A stretch of 21,247 bases of DNA from Cyanothece sp. UBA12306 (GTDB taxonomy: Bacteria; Cyanobacteriota; Cyanobacteriia; Cyanobacteriales; Microcystaceae), in contig DLXW01000349.1 of the NCBI GenBank assembly GCA_003448685.1, positions 14,038 to 35,284 on the forward strand. The letters are read 5' to 3'. The notes under the pieces are model-generated. The model saw only the letters and a program-made list of their open reading frames with translations, was not told the DNA's origin and searched no databases. Positions 7,405-16,219 of the stretch are shown piece after piece. Numbering within the stretch: the stretch's first letter is position 1; every line of letters starts with the position of its first letter. The position numbers and the translations under genes are program-made.

Positions 7405-10400
7405 GTGAATAAATTTATAATTGTAGACCATTCTTTATGCAATCTCCAAGGGCATCACTATGAATGTAGTGTATCTGTCGCTGAAGCAGCAGCGAGGCAG
7501 GGTTATCAACCGATTATTATTGCTAATCGTACCTTTCCTAAAGAACTCTCTCATCCTAATATTAAGATTATTCCATCTTTTGAAGTTGATTGGTTTAATA
7601 ATCCTGTTAATCTTTACCAGTCCCAAAGTTGGAGATCTTATTTACAAAAATTTGTTGAATTTTTAAATGGCCAGCCCGTAAGAAAATTATACAAAAAAAC
7701 ACAAGAAACTATACAATTAAAATTAGCTTATTGGAATTTAACCCAACCTAAACTACGTCTTTTTTTAGAAAAAGTTCAAGGAAGTACATTAAGACTTTGG
7801 AGTTGGATTAACAAAGATATTGAACTTTTACGGTCTATTCCTTTATCTAATACAGTTTGGGGAATTATTAAAATTATTTGGGGGTTATTTAGGTTTATTT
7901 TAAATCTAGTTATTAACAAAATTAATCAGAAGTTATTAAAGCTTTTAACTCCTAAAACTACCAGCTTTCGAGCAACTCTAGAAGAGGTTCTCAAAAATAT
8001 TAAAGCCACCCCAGAAGATCAGGTTTTTATTCATACTATTGGAATTGAACAAGTTGAGGAACTTTATCATCTGTTGACATCAGACAGTTTCTCAGTAAAA
8101 TCTAAATTTCATATTATGTTACGTCGAGATATTGAAGATTCCTTAGTTATTAATGCTAAGGGAATAGGATTAAAAAGGATTCTCGAGCAGTTTTATGAAT
8201 CTCAACTGTGGCCAGAAAGGATAAAATTTTATACAGATACAGAAGACCTTGTGCAACGACATAACACCCTTAGTCCTATTATTTTTGGTCAAATACCTAT
8301 TCCCTTTCGTCAAGAAAAGCTAAAACAATTTACCAGAAATACAACTTCATCTAAACCGATTAATATAGTTTATTTGGGAGATGCAAGACCAGAAAAAGGT
8401 TATCAACATTTACCATCGGTTATTGATGCTTTATGGACAGATTATGTTAAACCAGAAAAAATAAAATTTACGATACAATCTAACTTTAACATTGATGGAG
8501 GTATAGGAGATATTCCCATAGCAAGGCTTAAACTAGAAACATATCCTAGTGATAAAGTTTCTTTAATCAAAGAAGCAATGTCTCCTGATGATTACTATCA
8601 ATTGTTAGTAGAAGCAGATCTACTTATTTTGCCTTATGATGCTAATAGTTATCGTATTCGTACTTCAGGAGTATTAACAGAAGCATTAGCAGCAGGAAAA
8701 CCTGTCGTTGTTCCCGCTAATAGTTGGTTAGCAAAACAAGTTGATTCATCACGAGCAGTTAGTTATGGAGAAGTTAATGAAATTCCTAAAAGTATTATTA
8801 AAATTATCGAAAATTTAGCAAGCTTTACCGAGGCAGCGCAGCAATTTTCTTGTCCGTGGAAAGAAAAGAATTCACCAGATTCTTTAGTCAAATTTTTGCT
8901 TAAAAAACCCAATATTTACCCTAAAGATATAAAGTTAGATGCTCAAAATATAGACGCTAATTTGCCGTCCTCAACAATAATTAATTATTCAGTTACAAAA
9001 ATTCTTTTAATAGTTGAAGGTGATTGTTTATTAGAGCAGAATTTTCAGCAAAAACTGATGGTAAAGCATATTCAATATTTATCTGATTGTGGCTATGAAA
9101 TTTATGGGTTGTTCTTTCCTAGTAATCTAAATTCAAAAAAAGAAAATTTTGATAATTTTACTGCCCAATTAAATCAGGTAATTACCGAAATAAATCAAGA
9201 TATTTCCCTCACTCAAACTTGCATTGTTAACTATAGTATTACCAACTCAATACCTCACCAAATTAACCCTGAACAATATATTCAAGATGTTTATCATAAT
9301 CAAAGTAGTTTAGAACGGGATCTAGTAGAAAGATATAATTTAGATATTCCTCCATATTTTAGGCAATTATTAGAAACCAGCCAGTTTGATCTAATTTTTA
9401 TTAACTCAATTGCTAGTTGGAGTATTATTGATAAATTTTCTTTGAATCAATTACCTATTATTTGTGAGTTTACTGAAATTTTATCCTATCAGTATGCCCT
9501 CAATAACCATCGAGATATTAGTCCTCTTGAATATCAACTAGAATGCCAATTACTTAACCAATGTAATGCTTTATTAGTTCATCATGATTATGAGTTAGAG
9601 AAAATTAGAGAAAAAGTTCATAATCCTCAAGCTTATATATTACCTTTCGAGCAAAAAAGAGAACTAAATAAACTATCACATCAAAAGTATTTTAGCCTAA
9701 TGGATGAAATATTTGTCTCTTTACTTGAAGAAAAAGCTTCAATCTGGAAACAAGGGCAGAAAAAAATTGCCATTTTATATCCTTGGGGAGATATTTTAGA
9801 GCGTAAAAGTGGAGCAAGTAAACGAGTTGGATTATTGATCGATTATCTCAAGTTACAATCCTATAATATTTGGGTCTTTACTACAGGAACAGCACAAGAT
9901 TTCAGACAAGATAATATTCATTACACGTATTATCAGCAATCTCATGCAGAATATTACTTGGTTAAAAATATCTATGCTGATGCTTACAAATCTTGGTCTA
10001 ATACTTTAAAATTAACCTTAAATAATCAAAACAATTTATCACAAACTATCGATGAATTAAATCATTGGTTACCCTGGATTTATTATCAGTATCGTTTCGA
10101 CAAAGATTTTATTGAGGAAATTGAAAAATTAGCTGAATGGGCCGATGTAATTATTTTAGAATACCCTTTTTGGGCATTGACGGTTGCCGATATTTGTCGC
10201 CAATACCAAACTAAATTAATTATTACTGCTCATGATATTCTTTGCGAACAATTAGATCTTTCAACTATATCTGGAAAAATTGCTCTAGCTGAAGAAATTG
10301 AGGGGCTAAAACAAGCTGATCATCTGATTTGTGTTTCCTTAAAAGATCGGGATTTCCTAACCCAATATGGATTAAACCCCCAAGTAATTCCTAATCCCGT

Positions 10401-10992
10401 AGATTTAGATTTTGATAAATTTATCAATAATGGAAAAGAAATATCGAAAAAATACCCGAAATCCTTACTTAATTTAACTGATCAACCTTTTTGTCTATTT
10501 GTAGGTAGTCAACACCCACCTAATCTAGAAGCAGTTCAGAAAATACGTCAAATAGCTCAAGATTTTTTGAGAGAATACCCTGATCTTTACTGTAATTTCA
10601 TTGTAGTTGGTAGTTGTTGCCCAAAAGAGTATCAAAACAATTTTTTCTCTTTAGGAAAAGTGGATAATCAACTGCTATCATTTCTTTATCAACAAGCATC
10701 GCTAATCATCTCACCCCTTCTAAAGGGAACAGGAACTTCTTTAAAAATTATGGAAGCGATGGCATATGGAAAGGTTATTATAGGAACAAATATCGCTTTT
10801 CGTGGTTATCCTGTTAAATCAGAACAGGATGCTATTATCTGTGATCAATTAACCGATTATCCTAAGCAAATTGCCAAGATCATTACTACTCCAGAAAAAG
10901 CGAGAATAATCGGCGAAAATGCAACACAACTTGCTCAAGATTATGATTATCGTCACTTATATAGTTTATACAAAGAACTTATAGAGTTTTAA
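7405..10992 (+). CDS. Giant multidomain GT-B glycosyltransferase (tandem GT4-like domains)
   Basis: About 1195 residues, roughly three times a normal GT4 enzyme. Unit A (1-490): an N-terminal Rossmann half starting FIIVDHSLCNLQGHHYE, a hydrophobic or amphipathic helix pair (about 150-182) that may bind the membrane, then a sugar-nucleotide half with YLGDARPEKGY (323-333) and GVLTEALAAGKPVVVP (422-437). Unit B (about 530-760): a lone Rossmann-like half (ILLIVEGDCLLEQNF; LNQCNALLVHHDYELEKI) with no matching second half. Unit C (785-1195): a complete GT4 with TAHD, VIPNPVD, VGSQHPPNLEAV and GTSLKIMEAMAYGK. In A and C the second Glu of the EX7E motif is kept (E426, E1117) and the first is replaced. 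Probably two sugar transfers to a lipid-linked or surface glycan. The frame opens to a GTG at 7354, but the promoter at 7342-7350 would start RNA inside it; GTG 7405, with GGTGA just upstream, gives the family-like N-terminus. Confidence 0.85.
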   Translation: MNKFIIVDHSLCNLQGHHYECSVSVAEAAARQGYQPIIIANRTFPKELSHPNIKIIPSFEVDWFNNPVNLYQSQSWRSYLQKFVEFLNGQPVRKLYKKTQETIQLKLAYWNLTQPKLRLFLEKVQGSTLRLWSWINKDIELLRSIPLSNTVWGIIKIIWGLFRFILNLVINKINQKLLKLLTPKTTSFRATLEEVLKNIKATPEDQVFIHTIGIEQVEELYHLLTSDSFSVKSKFHIMLRRDIEDSLVINAKGIGLKRILEQFYESQLWPERIKFYTDTEDLVQRHNTLSPIIFGQIPIPFRQEKLKQFTRNTTSSKPINIVYLGDARPEKGYQHLPSVIDALWTDYVKPEKIKFTIQSNFNIDGGIGDIPIARLKLETYPSDKVSLIKEAMSPDDYYQLLVEADLLILPYDANSYRIRTSGVLTEALAAGKPVVVPANSWLAKQVDSSRAVSYGEVNEIPKSIIKIIENLASFTEAAQQFSCPWKEKNSPDSLVKFLLKKPNIYPKDIKLDAQNIDANLPSSTIINYSVTKILLIVEGDCLLEQNFQQKLMVKHIQYLSDCGYEIYGLFFPSNLNSKKENFDNFTAQLNQVITEINQDISLTQTCIVNYSITNSIPHQINPEQYIQDVYHNQSSLERDLVERYNLDIPPYFRQLLETSQFDLIFINSIASWSIIDKFSLNQLPIICEFTEILSYQYALNNHRDISPLEYQLECQLLNQCNALLVHHDYELEKIREKVHNPQAYILPFEQKRELNKLSHQKYFSLMDEIFVSLLEEKASIWKQGQKKIAILYPWGDILERKSGASKRVGLLIDYLKLQSYNIWVFTTGTAQDFRQDNIHYTYYQQSHAEYYLVKNIYADAYKSWSNTLKLTLNNQNNLSQTIDELNHWLPWIYYQYRFDKDFIEEIEKLAEWADVIILEYPFWALTVADICRQYQTKLIITAHDILCEQLDLSTISGKIALAEEIEGLKQADHLICVSLKDRDFLTQYGLNPQVIPNPVDLDFDKFINNGKEISKKYPKSLLNLTDQPFCLFVGSQHPPNLEAVQKIRQIAQDFLREYPDLYCNFIVVGSCCPKEYQNNFFSLGKVDNQLLSFLYQQASLIISPLLKGTGTSLKIMEAMAYGKVIIGTNIAFRGYPVKSEQDAIICDQLTDYPKQIAKIITTPEKARIIGENATQLAQDYDYRHLYSLYKELIEF

Positions 10993-11001
10993 AAAACTCT
11001 A
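10982..11001. terminator. Weak candidate hairpin at the end of the giant GT gene
   Basis: TAGAGTTTT (10982-10990) and AAAACTCTA (10993-11001) pair perfectly around two bases and enclose the TAA stop. There is no U-run after it and the stem is AU-rich, so termination is doubtful. Confidence 0.25.
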
Positions 11002-11306
11002 GCTCAGGGGAACTTAATTCCGAACGAATGGGTCGGACTAGGGAAAGCATGATGTATCTGAATTTATAGCCTTTGCTGATTATAAATTTAATAGTAGTCA
11101 TTAGTTATTTTAAACTAAAGCAAGGTTAAGTATTAAGATTATTTACTATTTACAAGTTGACTTACCTGGCTATTATATCTAAGATCTGACGAATGCTACT
11201 AAAATAATATATATGGCGCAAATTTTATTTCAAGTTGGAATCAACCTATCATTTATTAGTTAAACAATTAAATTTAAACTCTCAAAAAACTGTTATATAA
11301 TACACC
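10993..11306. other. Non-coding gap between the two large glycosyltransferase genes
   Basis: This stretch of 314 bases is AT-rich and has no usable ORF on either strand. It holds the right arm of the weak hairpin at its left edge and the TATAAT box of the next gene at its right edge. I saw no repeat, RNA gene or recognisable operator in between. Confidence 0.6.
11296..11301 (+). promoter_or_regulatory. Perfect -10 box five bases before the start codon
   Basis: TATAAT ends five bases before the ATG at 11307, so transcription would begin at about 11307-11308, giving a leaderless or nearly leaderless message. No ribosome binding site exists in the interval. The -35 area (TTAAAC at 11274-11279) is poor. 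Confidence 0.45.
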
Positions 11307-14267
11307 ATGAAAGTTCTTATTGCTGATTTCGACTTGTTTAAAAAGGTGGGAGGTGGCCAAACTTTTTACCGCAGTATTATCAAAAAAAATCCTCATATAG
11401 ATTTTTATTATATTGCTCAAAAAGAACCTTTAGATACCAACCGTCCTAATAATGCTAAGGCTATTCCCTATGTAGAAAAAATGCTTTTGACTGACTTCAA
11501 AAACTTTTTTGAAGTCACACCTCCAAAATGGGTAGAACGAGCCTTTGTTATGGCTGCTAATATTGCAGCATCTGTTGAAAATCAGCAATTTGATCTGATA
11601 GATGTTCCTGATTATGAACAATGGGGAATGTTTTTACGACCAGCCCTTAATTCGTGTCAGGTAAGTTTTGATAAAATTGCTTTATCAATGCACGGAAAAA
11701 TATCTAAAACCCTCAGATTAGATTGGTTTGATTTTGGTCAAGACAATATTCCTCTTGATCTACAGGAAAAAATGCAATATAAAGCTGTAGATATTCGCTA
11801 TGGAATTAGCAAAAGCTACTTAGAGGAATGGCAAGAATTTAGCAATCTCGACTCTCATTATTACCATCCTTTACATTTCATTGATCTGCCTAAACCAACA
11901 CAAGCTTTACCTTCAGAATCTCCTCCTAGCCTCAATTTCATTGGAAGAACTGAAAAGCGTAAAGGACCTGATATTTTTATTGATTTAGTCTGGTGGTTAC
12001 CTTGCTTTCGTTATAACAAAGCTAGCATCATTGGCCCCCATAGTTTTAATTACAATCAATCTATATCTTCTCAAGATTATTTAGAGAAAATGTTAGAAAA
12101 TCGACACAACGATCTGGCCATATTACCCCCAATGAAAAGGTCAGAATTAGCCGAATTATTTGGTAGTAAATCAATTACTGTTCTTCCCTCAAGATACGAT
12201 ACATTAAACCTCTTAGGATTAGAATCACTGTTTTCAGGATGCCCAACTGCTATTGGTAGCGGAGCTGGTGTCTGTCGATTCCTCAAAGATACATTTCCTC
12301 AAGTTCCCTTTGTTACCATTGATGTTAATAATGCTTACGCTTCTATTCCTGAAATTAGTGAAATACTAGCAAACTATAAGGATTATAGAGATAATTTAGT
12401 AGATATTCTCTCATCAGCTAACTTAGAAGTCAGCGAACCAGAATTGAGTACAATTTATGAGGTTACCTCAAAATTCGACTCAGAAACTAGAGATCAATTA
12501 GAACAATGGTATGCTCAACTACTAGCATATTGGGATTCAACACAATTAGGTTTCCGAATTAATGATTTACCAGGAATTAAAGTTACTAAATCCCAAATTA
12601 AATCAACTATTAAACCAGTTTATAAGCAAATTAAACAAACCCTGGGAAAAGCTAAAGCAAAACTTAAAGAACCATTAAAAGAAGCTAGTAATGCTCAAAT
12701 TATTAAATCACCAAAATTAGTAGAACGCTATAAAAAAACATTTATTGCTTCAGAACTAAACCAAAAAGATTTAGGCAATAAAGTGAAAGAATGCTGGAAA
12801 GTTGGCAGTAGTTATCGAATTGATCGGGTAAGATTATGGCGTGAAATTGCCAGAATTGAAGAATTACGCGGCAATGAATTAGTCTCAGCTACCTATAAGT
12901 TACGAGCAATGCGTCTTTTAGATGGCGATCGCTTTGGAGATTTAACCTTTGTCAAACGAACCCTAGAACAAAAGGGATTTAGCCGTGAATCGCAAGTTAT
13001 ACAGGCTATGTATGGTAAATCAGCTGAGCGAGAATCCCAGTGTTTAGCCTTAATAGAAGAATCTTTTAACAATAATCTTCACAATCAGACTTGGAAATAT
13101 GAAATTATTGATGATCGTCGAGAAAAGTCCGAATATCGCGTCAGCATGATTGTTTCTTTATATAATGCTGCTGAAAAACTGCCACTTTTCCTTAAAACTT
13201 TACAAAGTCAAACCTTGATGCAATCAGGAGATGCAGAAATTATCCTGGTGGATAGTGGTTCTCCAGGAGATGAATACCAGGTTTTTCAACAATTAGCCCC
13301 AGATCTCGGACTTTCTATGCTCTATGTCCGTTCCCACGGGAGAGAAACCATTCAAACGGCATGGAATAGAGGAATTTCTTTATCTCGCGCGCCTTACCTT
13401 TGTTTTCTGGGAGTTGATGAAACCATCCTTCCAGACTGTTTAGAAGTATTAGCCCAAGAGTTAGATCAAGATTCTACCCTTGACTGGGTAATTGGTCATA
13501 GTTTAGTCACAAATGTTGATCAACAGGGCAGTTGGGTTAATGATATTATGCCCTATCATCGAACTCCTTATAAACAGGATCTTATCTATTTAGAAACCTG
13601 TTATTTATCCTGGGTAGGAGCCTTATATCGTCGTTCAATTCATGAACGTTTTGGTTACTATGATGGAACTTTTCGAGGAGCAGGAGATACAGAATTTAAA
13701 AGTAGAGTTTTACCCTTTATTAAGAGCAAAGTAGTTGACCGCACACTAGGAGTTTTTTGGAACTATCCTGATGAAAGAACTACCCAAAGTCCCCAAGCAG
13801 AAATAGAAGATATGCGAGCTTGGTATCTTCATCGAACTTTAGCCGGAGTGCGTTATGCTTTTGCCAATAGAAAGGTTGAGGAACTAGAACAATTAATTTA
13901 TTTGTCTTTATGTTATCGTAAATCTTACTGCCGTCATACGAGTACAGATTTAGAGTATGCCTATAACCTAAGTTTATATTTAAAAGAAATTGCTCCAGAA
14001 TCCCCAGCACTCAAATATTTTAAGGGTATAGAAATACTTCTTAATGCCTATCGGCAATTGGATTGGATGCCTAAACTATCTCGTTTTTCTCCTTTGAGTC
14101 GTGTTTTAGAAACTCGGAAGCTTGCCCAGAAAATTCAACAAGAACATCTTACTTCTTGGAATCGAGAAAGAAGTTTAGGTTTGCAACCAACTTATACTAT
14201 TTTTAATGACAATCGCCATGAACAACACGCTTTTCTTTGGTTTACAGAAGTCGAAAAAAGTGAATAA
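11307..14267 (+). CDS. Bifunctional glycosyltransferase, GT4-like domain fused to GT2 domain
   Basis: A 986-residue soluble protein with two different glycosyltransferase folds. The N-terminal GT-B/GT4-like unit (1-410) begins MKVLIADFDLFKKVGGGQTF and contains NFIGRTEKRKGPDIFIDL (210-227) and PSRYDTLNLLGLESLFSG (294-311), where the EX7E pair is D298 and E306. A basic linker (420-480) and a helical segment (480-600) without a recognised domain follow. The GT-A/GT2 unit (about 608-850) shows VSMIVSLYNAAEKL, VDSGSPGDE (648-656), GVDETILPD in the DxD position (702-710) and GAGDTEFKSR (791-800) as the acceptor-side acidic motif. A helical tail closes the protein. Two sugar additions in sequence are likely; donors and acceptor are unknown. 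It starts an apparent operon, with the next gene 31 bases on. One HIP1 site lies at 12925. Confidence 0.87.
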   Translation: MKVLIADFDLFKKVGGGQTFYRSIIKKNPHIDFYYIAQKEPLDTNRPNNAKAIPYVEKMLLTDFKNFFEVTPPKWVERAFVMAANIAASVENQQFDLIDVPDYEQWGMFLRPALNSCQVSFDKIALSMHGKISKTLRLDWFDFGQDNIPLDLQEKMQYKAVDIRYGISKSYLEEWQEFSNLDSHYYHPLHFIDLPKPTQALPSESPPSLNFIGRTEKRKGPDIFIDLVWWLPCFRYNKASIIGPHSFNYNQSISSQDYLEKMLENRHNDLAILPPMKRSELAELFGSKSITVLPSRYDTLNLLGLESLFSGCPTAIGSGAGVCRFLKDTFPQVPFVTIDVNNAYASIPEISEILANYKDYRDNLVDILSSANLEVSEPELSTIYEVTSKFDSETRDQLEQWYAQLLAYWDSTQLGFRINDLPGIKVTKSQIKSTIKPVYKQIKQTLGKAKAKLKEPLKEASNAQIIKSPKLVERYKKTFIASELNQKDLGNKVKECWKVGSSYRIDRVRLWREIARIEELRGNELVSATYKLRAMRLLDGDRFGDLTFVKRTLEQKGFSRESQVIQAMYGKSAERESQCLALIEESFNNNLHNQTWKYEIIDDRREKSEYRVSMIVSLYNAAEKLPLFLKTLQSQTLMQSGDAEIILVDSGSPGDEYQVFQQLAPDLGLSMLYVRSHGRETIQTAWNRGISLSRAPYLCFLGVDETILPDCLEVLAQELDQDSTLDWVIGHSLVTNVDQQGSWVNDIMPYHRTPYKQDLIYLETCYLSWVGALYRRSIHERFGYYDGTFRGAGDTEFKSRVLPFIKSKVVDRTLGVFWNYPDERTTQSPQAEIEDMRAWYLHRTLAGVRYAFANRKVEELEQLIYLSLCYRKSYCRHTSTDLEYAYNLSLYLKEIAPESPALKYFKGIEILLNAYRQLDWMPKLSRFSPLSRVLETRKLAQKIQQEHLTSWNRERSLGLQPTYTIFNDNRHEQHAFLWFTEVEKSE
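11492..11517. repeat. Perfect 12-bp inverted repeat inside the GT4-GT2 gene
   Basis: TGACTTCAAAAA (11492-11503) and TTTTTGAAGTCA (11506-11517) surround a two-base centre, about codons 62-71. It could form a hairpin in the early message or bind a dimeric protein, or be chance in AT-rich sequence. Confidence 0.6.
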
Positions 14268-14287
14268 GTTTAATAAATTTTAAATCT

Positions 14288-14291
14288 GAGG
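14288..14291 (+). promoter_or_regulatory. Ribosome binding site deciding the start at 14299
   Basis: GAGG lies seven bases before ATG 14299 and selects it over an ATG at 14295 in another frame. The gap from the previous stop is only 31 bases, so translation may be coupled within an operon. Confidence 0.6.
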
Positions 14292-14298
14292 CAAATGT

Positions 14299-16086
14299 AT
14301 GTTAGTTCCATTGATTAGTTTAGTTTTAGGATCTTTTTTATTATTGATAAGTTTTTTATCTTATACAAATAATCCTATTCTAAAAAATGTACAATGGTTG
14401 TTTAAGTTGAAAAGTAATTTACATCTGTTTTGGGGAATCAATTTAATTGCCCTAACATTAATTTTAGGGATCTTCGGATACCTAAACTATATTGATGCTA
14501 GTCTGTTAAGGCCAATTCGATATATTTTAGCAATAATGGGATTAGGATTAATTAGTCTTCATTTATTGAGAAAATTTATTCCTCTTAAACCATTTTTGAA
14601 ATTTTTAAAAATAAAAAACATTTTAACTATATTCTCAGTAGCAATTCTTGTTTCTATATTCTTAATTGCTTTCTTTGATGCTAACTATGGTGGTGATGCT
14701 TTCATGTATCATGTCCCTTTTGCCGCCAGAATATGGGGTATTATTAGTCCAGAACAATATACTTTTGAAGATAATATCGAAAACCGTTTATTAGGTTTTC
14801 CCCTTCTAACAAACTTTTTACAAGGATTTTTTTGGAAAATTTTAAACAGACCAGAAGCAACTAACTTAGTTTGTTATTTTAGTTTAATAGTATTCATTTC
14901 TTATTTAACCTCTTATTTAAAAATTCCTTTCTATTTATCAACAATTGCTTTGTTAGCGGTGCCTATGGTTCACATGCACGCTGCTAGAAGTTATATTGAT
15001 TTACCCAGTAATGTTGGCGTATCCATTCTGATTTTAACAACCTATCTACTATATGCTAACAGAGTTCAATTTAATCATAAAACTTTTTTAAAAATTGTAT
15101 TATCTGGTGCTATAGCAGCTAACAGTAAATTTCAGCTTATCCCTATCGTTTTTCTTGTTCTGTGTTTTTTATTTCCCCAAGTTATTAATAAATATTGGAA
15201 AATTAATGGAAATGGCAAAAAAGATTTAAGAGCATTATCTAAAACTTTATTATTATGCTTTTTAGCTAGCACTATTATTTTTGCAACTCCAATTAAAAAT
15301 ACATTAGTATACCAAAATCCATTTTATCCTGTCAAAATTGAGATAGCAGGAAAAGTTCTAAATCATAATGAAACTAAACCCAACTTTATGCATCAAAACT
15401 TAAGAAATCTTCCCCCTCCTTTGCGTTGGGGAAAATCTATTTTAGAAATTGATGCTTTTGATGATAGAAGACCCTGGAAATGGACTTTAGCTATGGACTT
15501 TATTTCTTGGGATCAAGAGAGGTTTGGTATAGGTGGATATTTTGGTGGATATGTTATCTTTAATTTGATTTTATTTTTATATATTGTTTGCACTAATCGT
15601 GATTGTGAATCAAAAATAGCTGCTTTATTATTGGTAATAATGACCCCAATTACTTCTATACTTCCTCAGTCGTATGAGTTAAGATATTACATGTACTGGA
15701 TGATAGTTTTAGTATCATTAAATTGTTATCTAGTATGCAGCTTAGTAGATAAATCATCAAAAAACAAACAATGGATAAATCCGAAGAACTTTGCACTTAT
15801 TGCAACTGGTTTTATGTTAGTATTTATGGCTCAAACTAGGTACTTTTTTACCATACCTGAATTCGCTTCCTTTGAATCTCAGCTTAAAAGAACGGACATT
15901 ATTGACCAAAATATATTGCGTAATATAAAAGACGGGGAAAAAGTATGCTTAGTTCATAAAGTTCCCAATACATTTTTGTATAATTCCTATTTCCATCCTC
16001 CCCGCAATTATTCAGTAAAAGCTGAATTTAATCTTGGTGAAGAATTTGTGCAAGAACAATGTAAGGGAAGAAGAATTATTGAATAA
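14299..16086 (+). CDS. Multi-pass membrane protein, GT-C-like glycosyltransferase candidate
   Basis: A 595-residue protein with about ten to twelve membrane helices, beginning with a helix at 3-20 and further ones at about 44-62, 74-90 and 108-126. The stretch NYGGDAFMYHVPFAARIWG (129-147) directly after a helix carries a lone acidic D133 with Y137-H138, and AARSYIDLPSN (228-238) lies in a later loop. Such a DxxxYHxPFAAR pattern occurs in bacterial membrane proteins of the GT39/ArnT-like type that use polyprenyl-phosphate sugars, but I cannot place it in a named family. A soluble C-terminal part of about 80 residues ends abruptly in GRRIIE, so slight truncation is possible. It lies 31 bases downstream of the GT4-GT2 fusion and is probably co-transcribed, which suggests it works on the same glycan. 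Confidence 0.6.
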   Translation: MLVPLISLVLGSFLLLISFLSYTNNPILKNVQWLFKLKSNLHLFWGINLIALTLILGIFGYLNYIDASLLRPIRYILAIMGLGLISLHLLRKFIPLKPFLKFLKIKNILTIFSVAILVSIFLIAFFDANYGGDAFMYHVPFAARIWGIISPEQYTFEDNIENRLLGFPLLTNFLQGFFWKILNRPEATNLVCYFSLIVFISYLTSYLKIPFYLSTIALLAVPMVHMHAARSYIDLPSNVGVSILILTTYLLYANRVQFNHKTFLKIVLSGAIAANSKFQLIPIVFLVLCFLFPQVINKYWKINGNGKKDLRALSKTLLLCFLASTIIFATPIKNTLVYQNPFYPVKIEIAGKVLNHNETKPNFMHQNLRNLPPPLRWGKSILEIDAFDDRRPWKWTLAMDFISWDQERFGIGGYFGGYVIFNLILFLYIVCTNRDCESKIAALLLVIMTPITSILPQSYELRYYMYWMIVLVSLNCYLVCSLVDKSSKNKQWINPKNFALIATGFMLVFMAQTRYFFTIPEFASFESQLKRTDIIDQNILRNIKDGEKVCLVHKVPNTFLYNSYFHPPRNYSVKAEFNLGEEFVQEQCKGRRIIE

Positions 16087-16105
16087 GATTAAGAAAAAAT
16101 ATCTC

Positions 16106-16123
16106 AATTTAATTAATTAAATT
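16106..16123. repeat. Perfect 18-bp AT-only palindrome
   Basis: AATTTAATTAATTAAATT reads the same on both strands. It stands between the GT-C gene stop and the promoter of the methyltransferase gene, centred about 80 bases before the expected RNA start. It could be an operator or merely AT-rich chance. Confidence 0.5.
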
Positions 16124-16179
16124 AGTAAAGTCTAATTGATTTTTATAGTCACCTATACTTGTATTAGGTCTTTTAATAA

Positions 16180-16188
16180 TGTTATAAT
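16180..16188 (+). promoter_or_regulatory. Extended -10 promoter of the methyltransferase gene
   Basis: TGTTATAAT is a full TGnTATAAT element, with the poor -35 TTGTAT at 16159-16164. Expected start near 16195. It excludes the upstream TTG (16136) as the start of the gene and gives a leader of about 25 bases to ATG 16220. Confidence 0.55.
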
Positions 16189-16219
16189 ACAATTGAGAAT
16201 TCTATTTTTACTGGAAAAG

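Noticed and set aside
16136..16219. Possible TTG start and 28 more residues for the methyltransferase
   Set aside because: The extended -10 at 16180-16188 would start RNA inside this segment, the residues do not look like the family, and ATG 16220 or 16229 is better.
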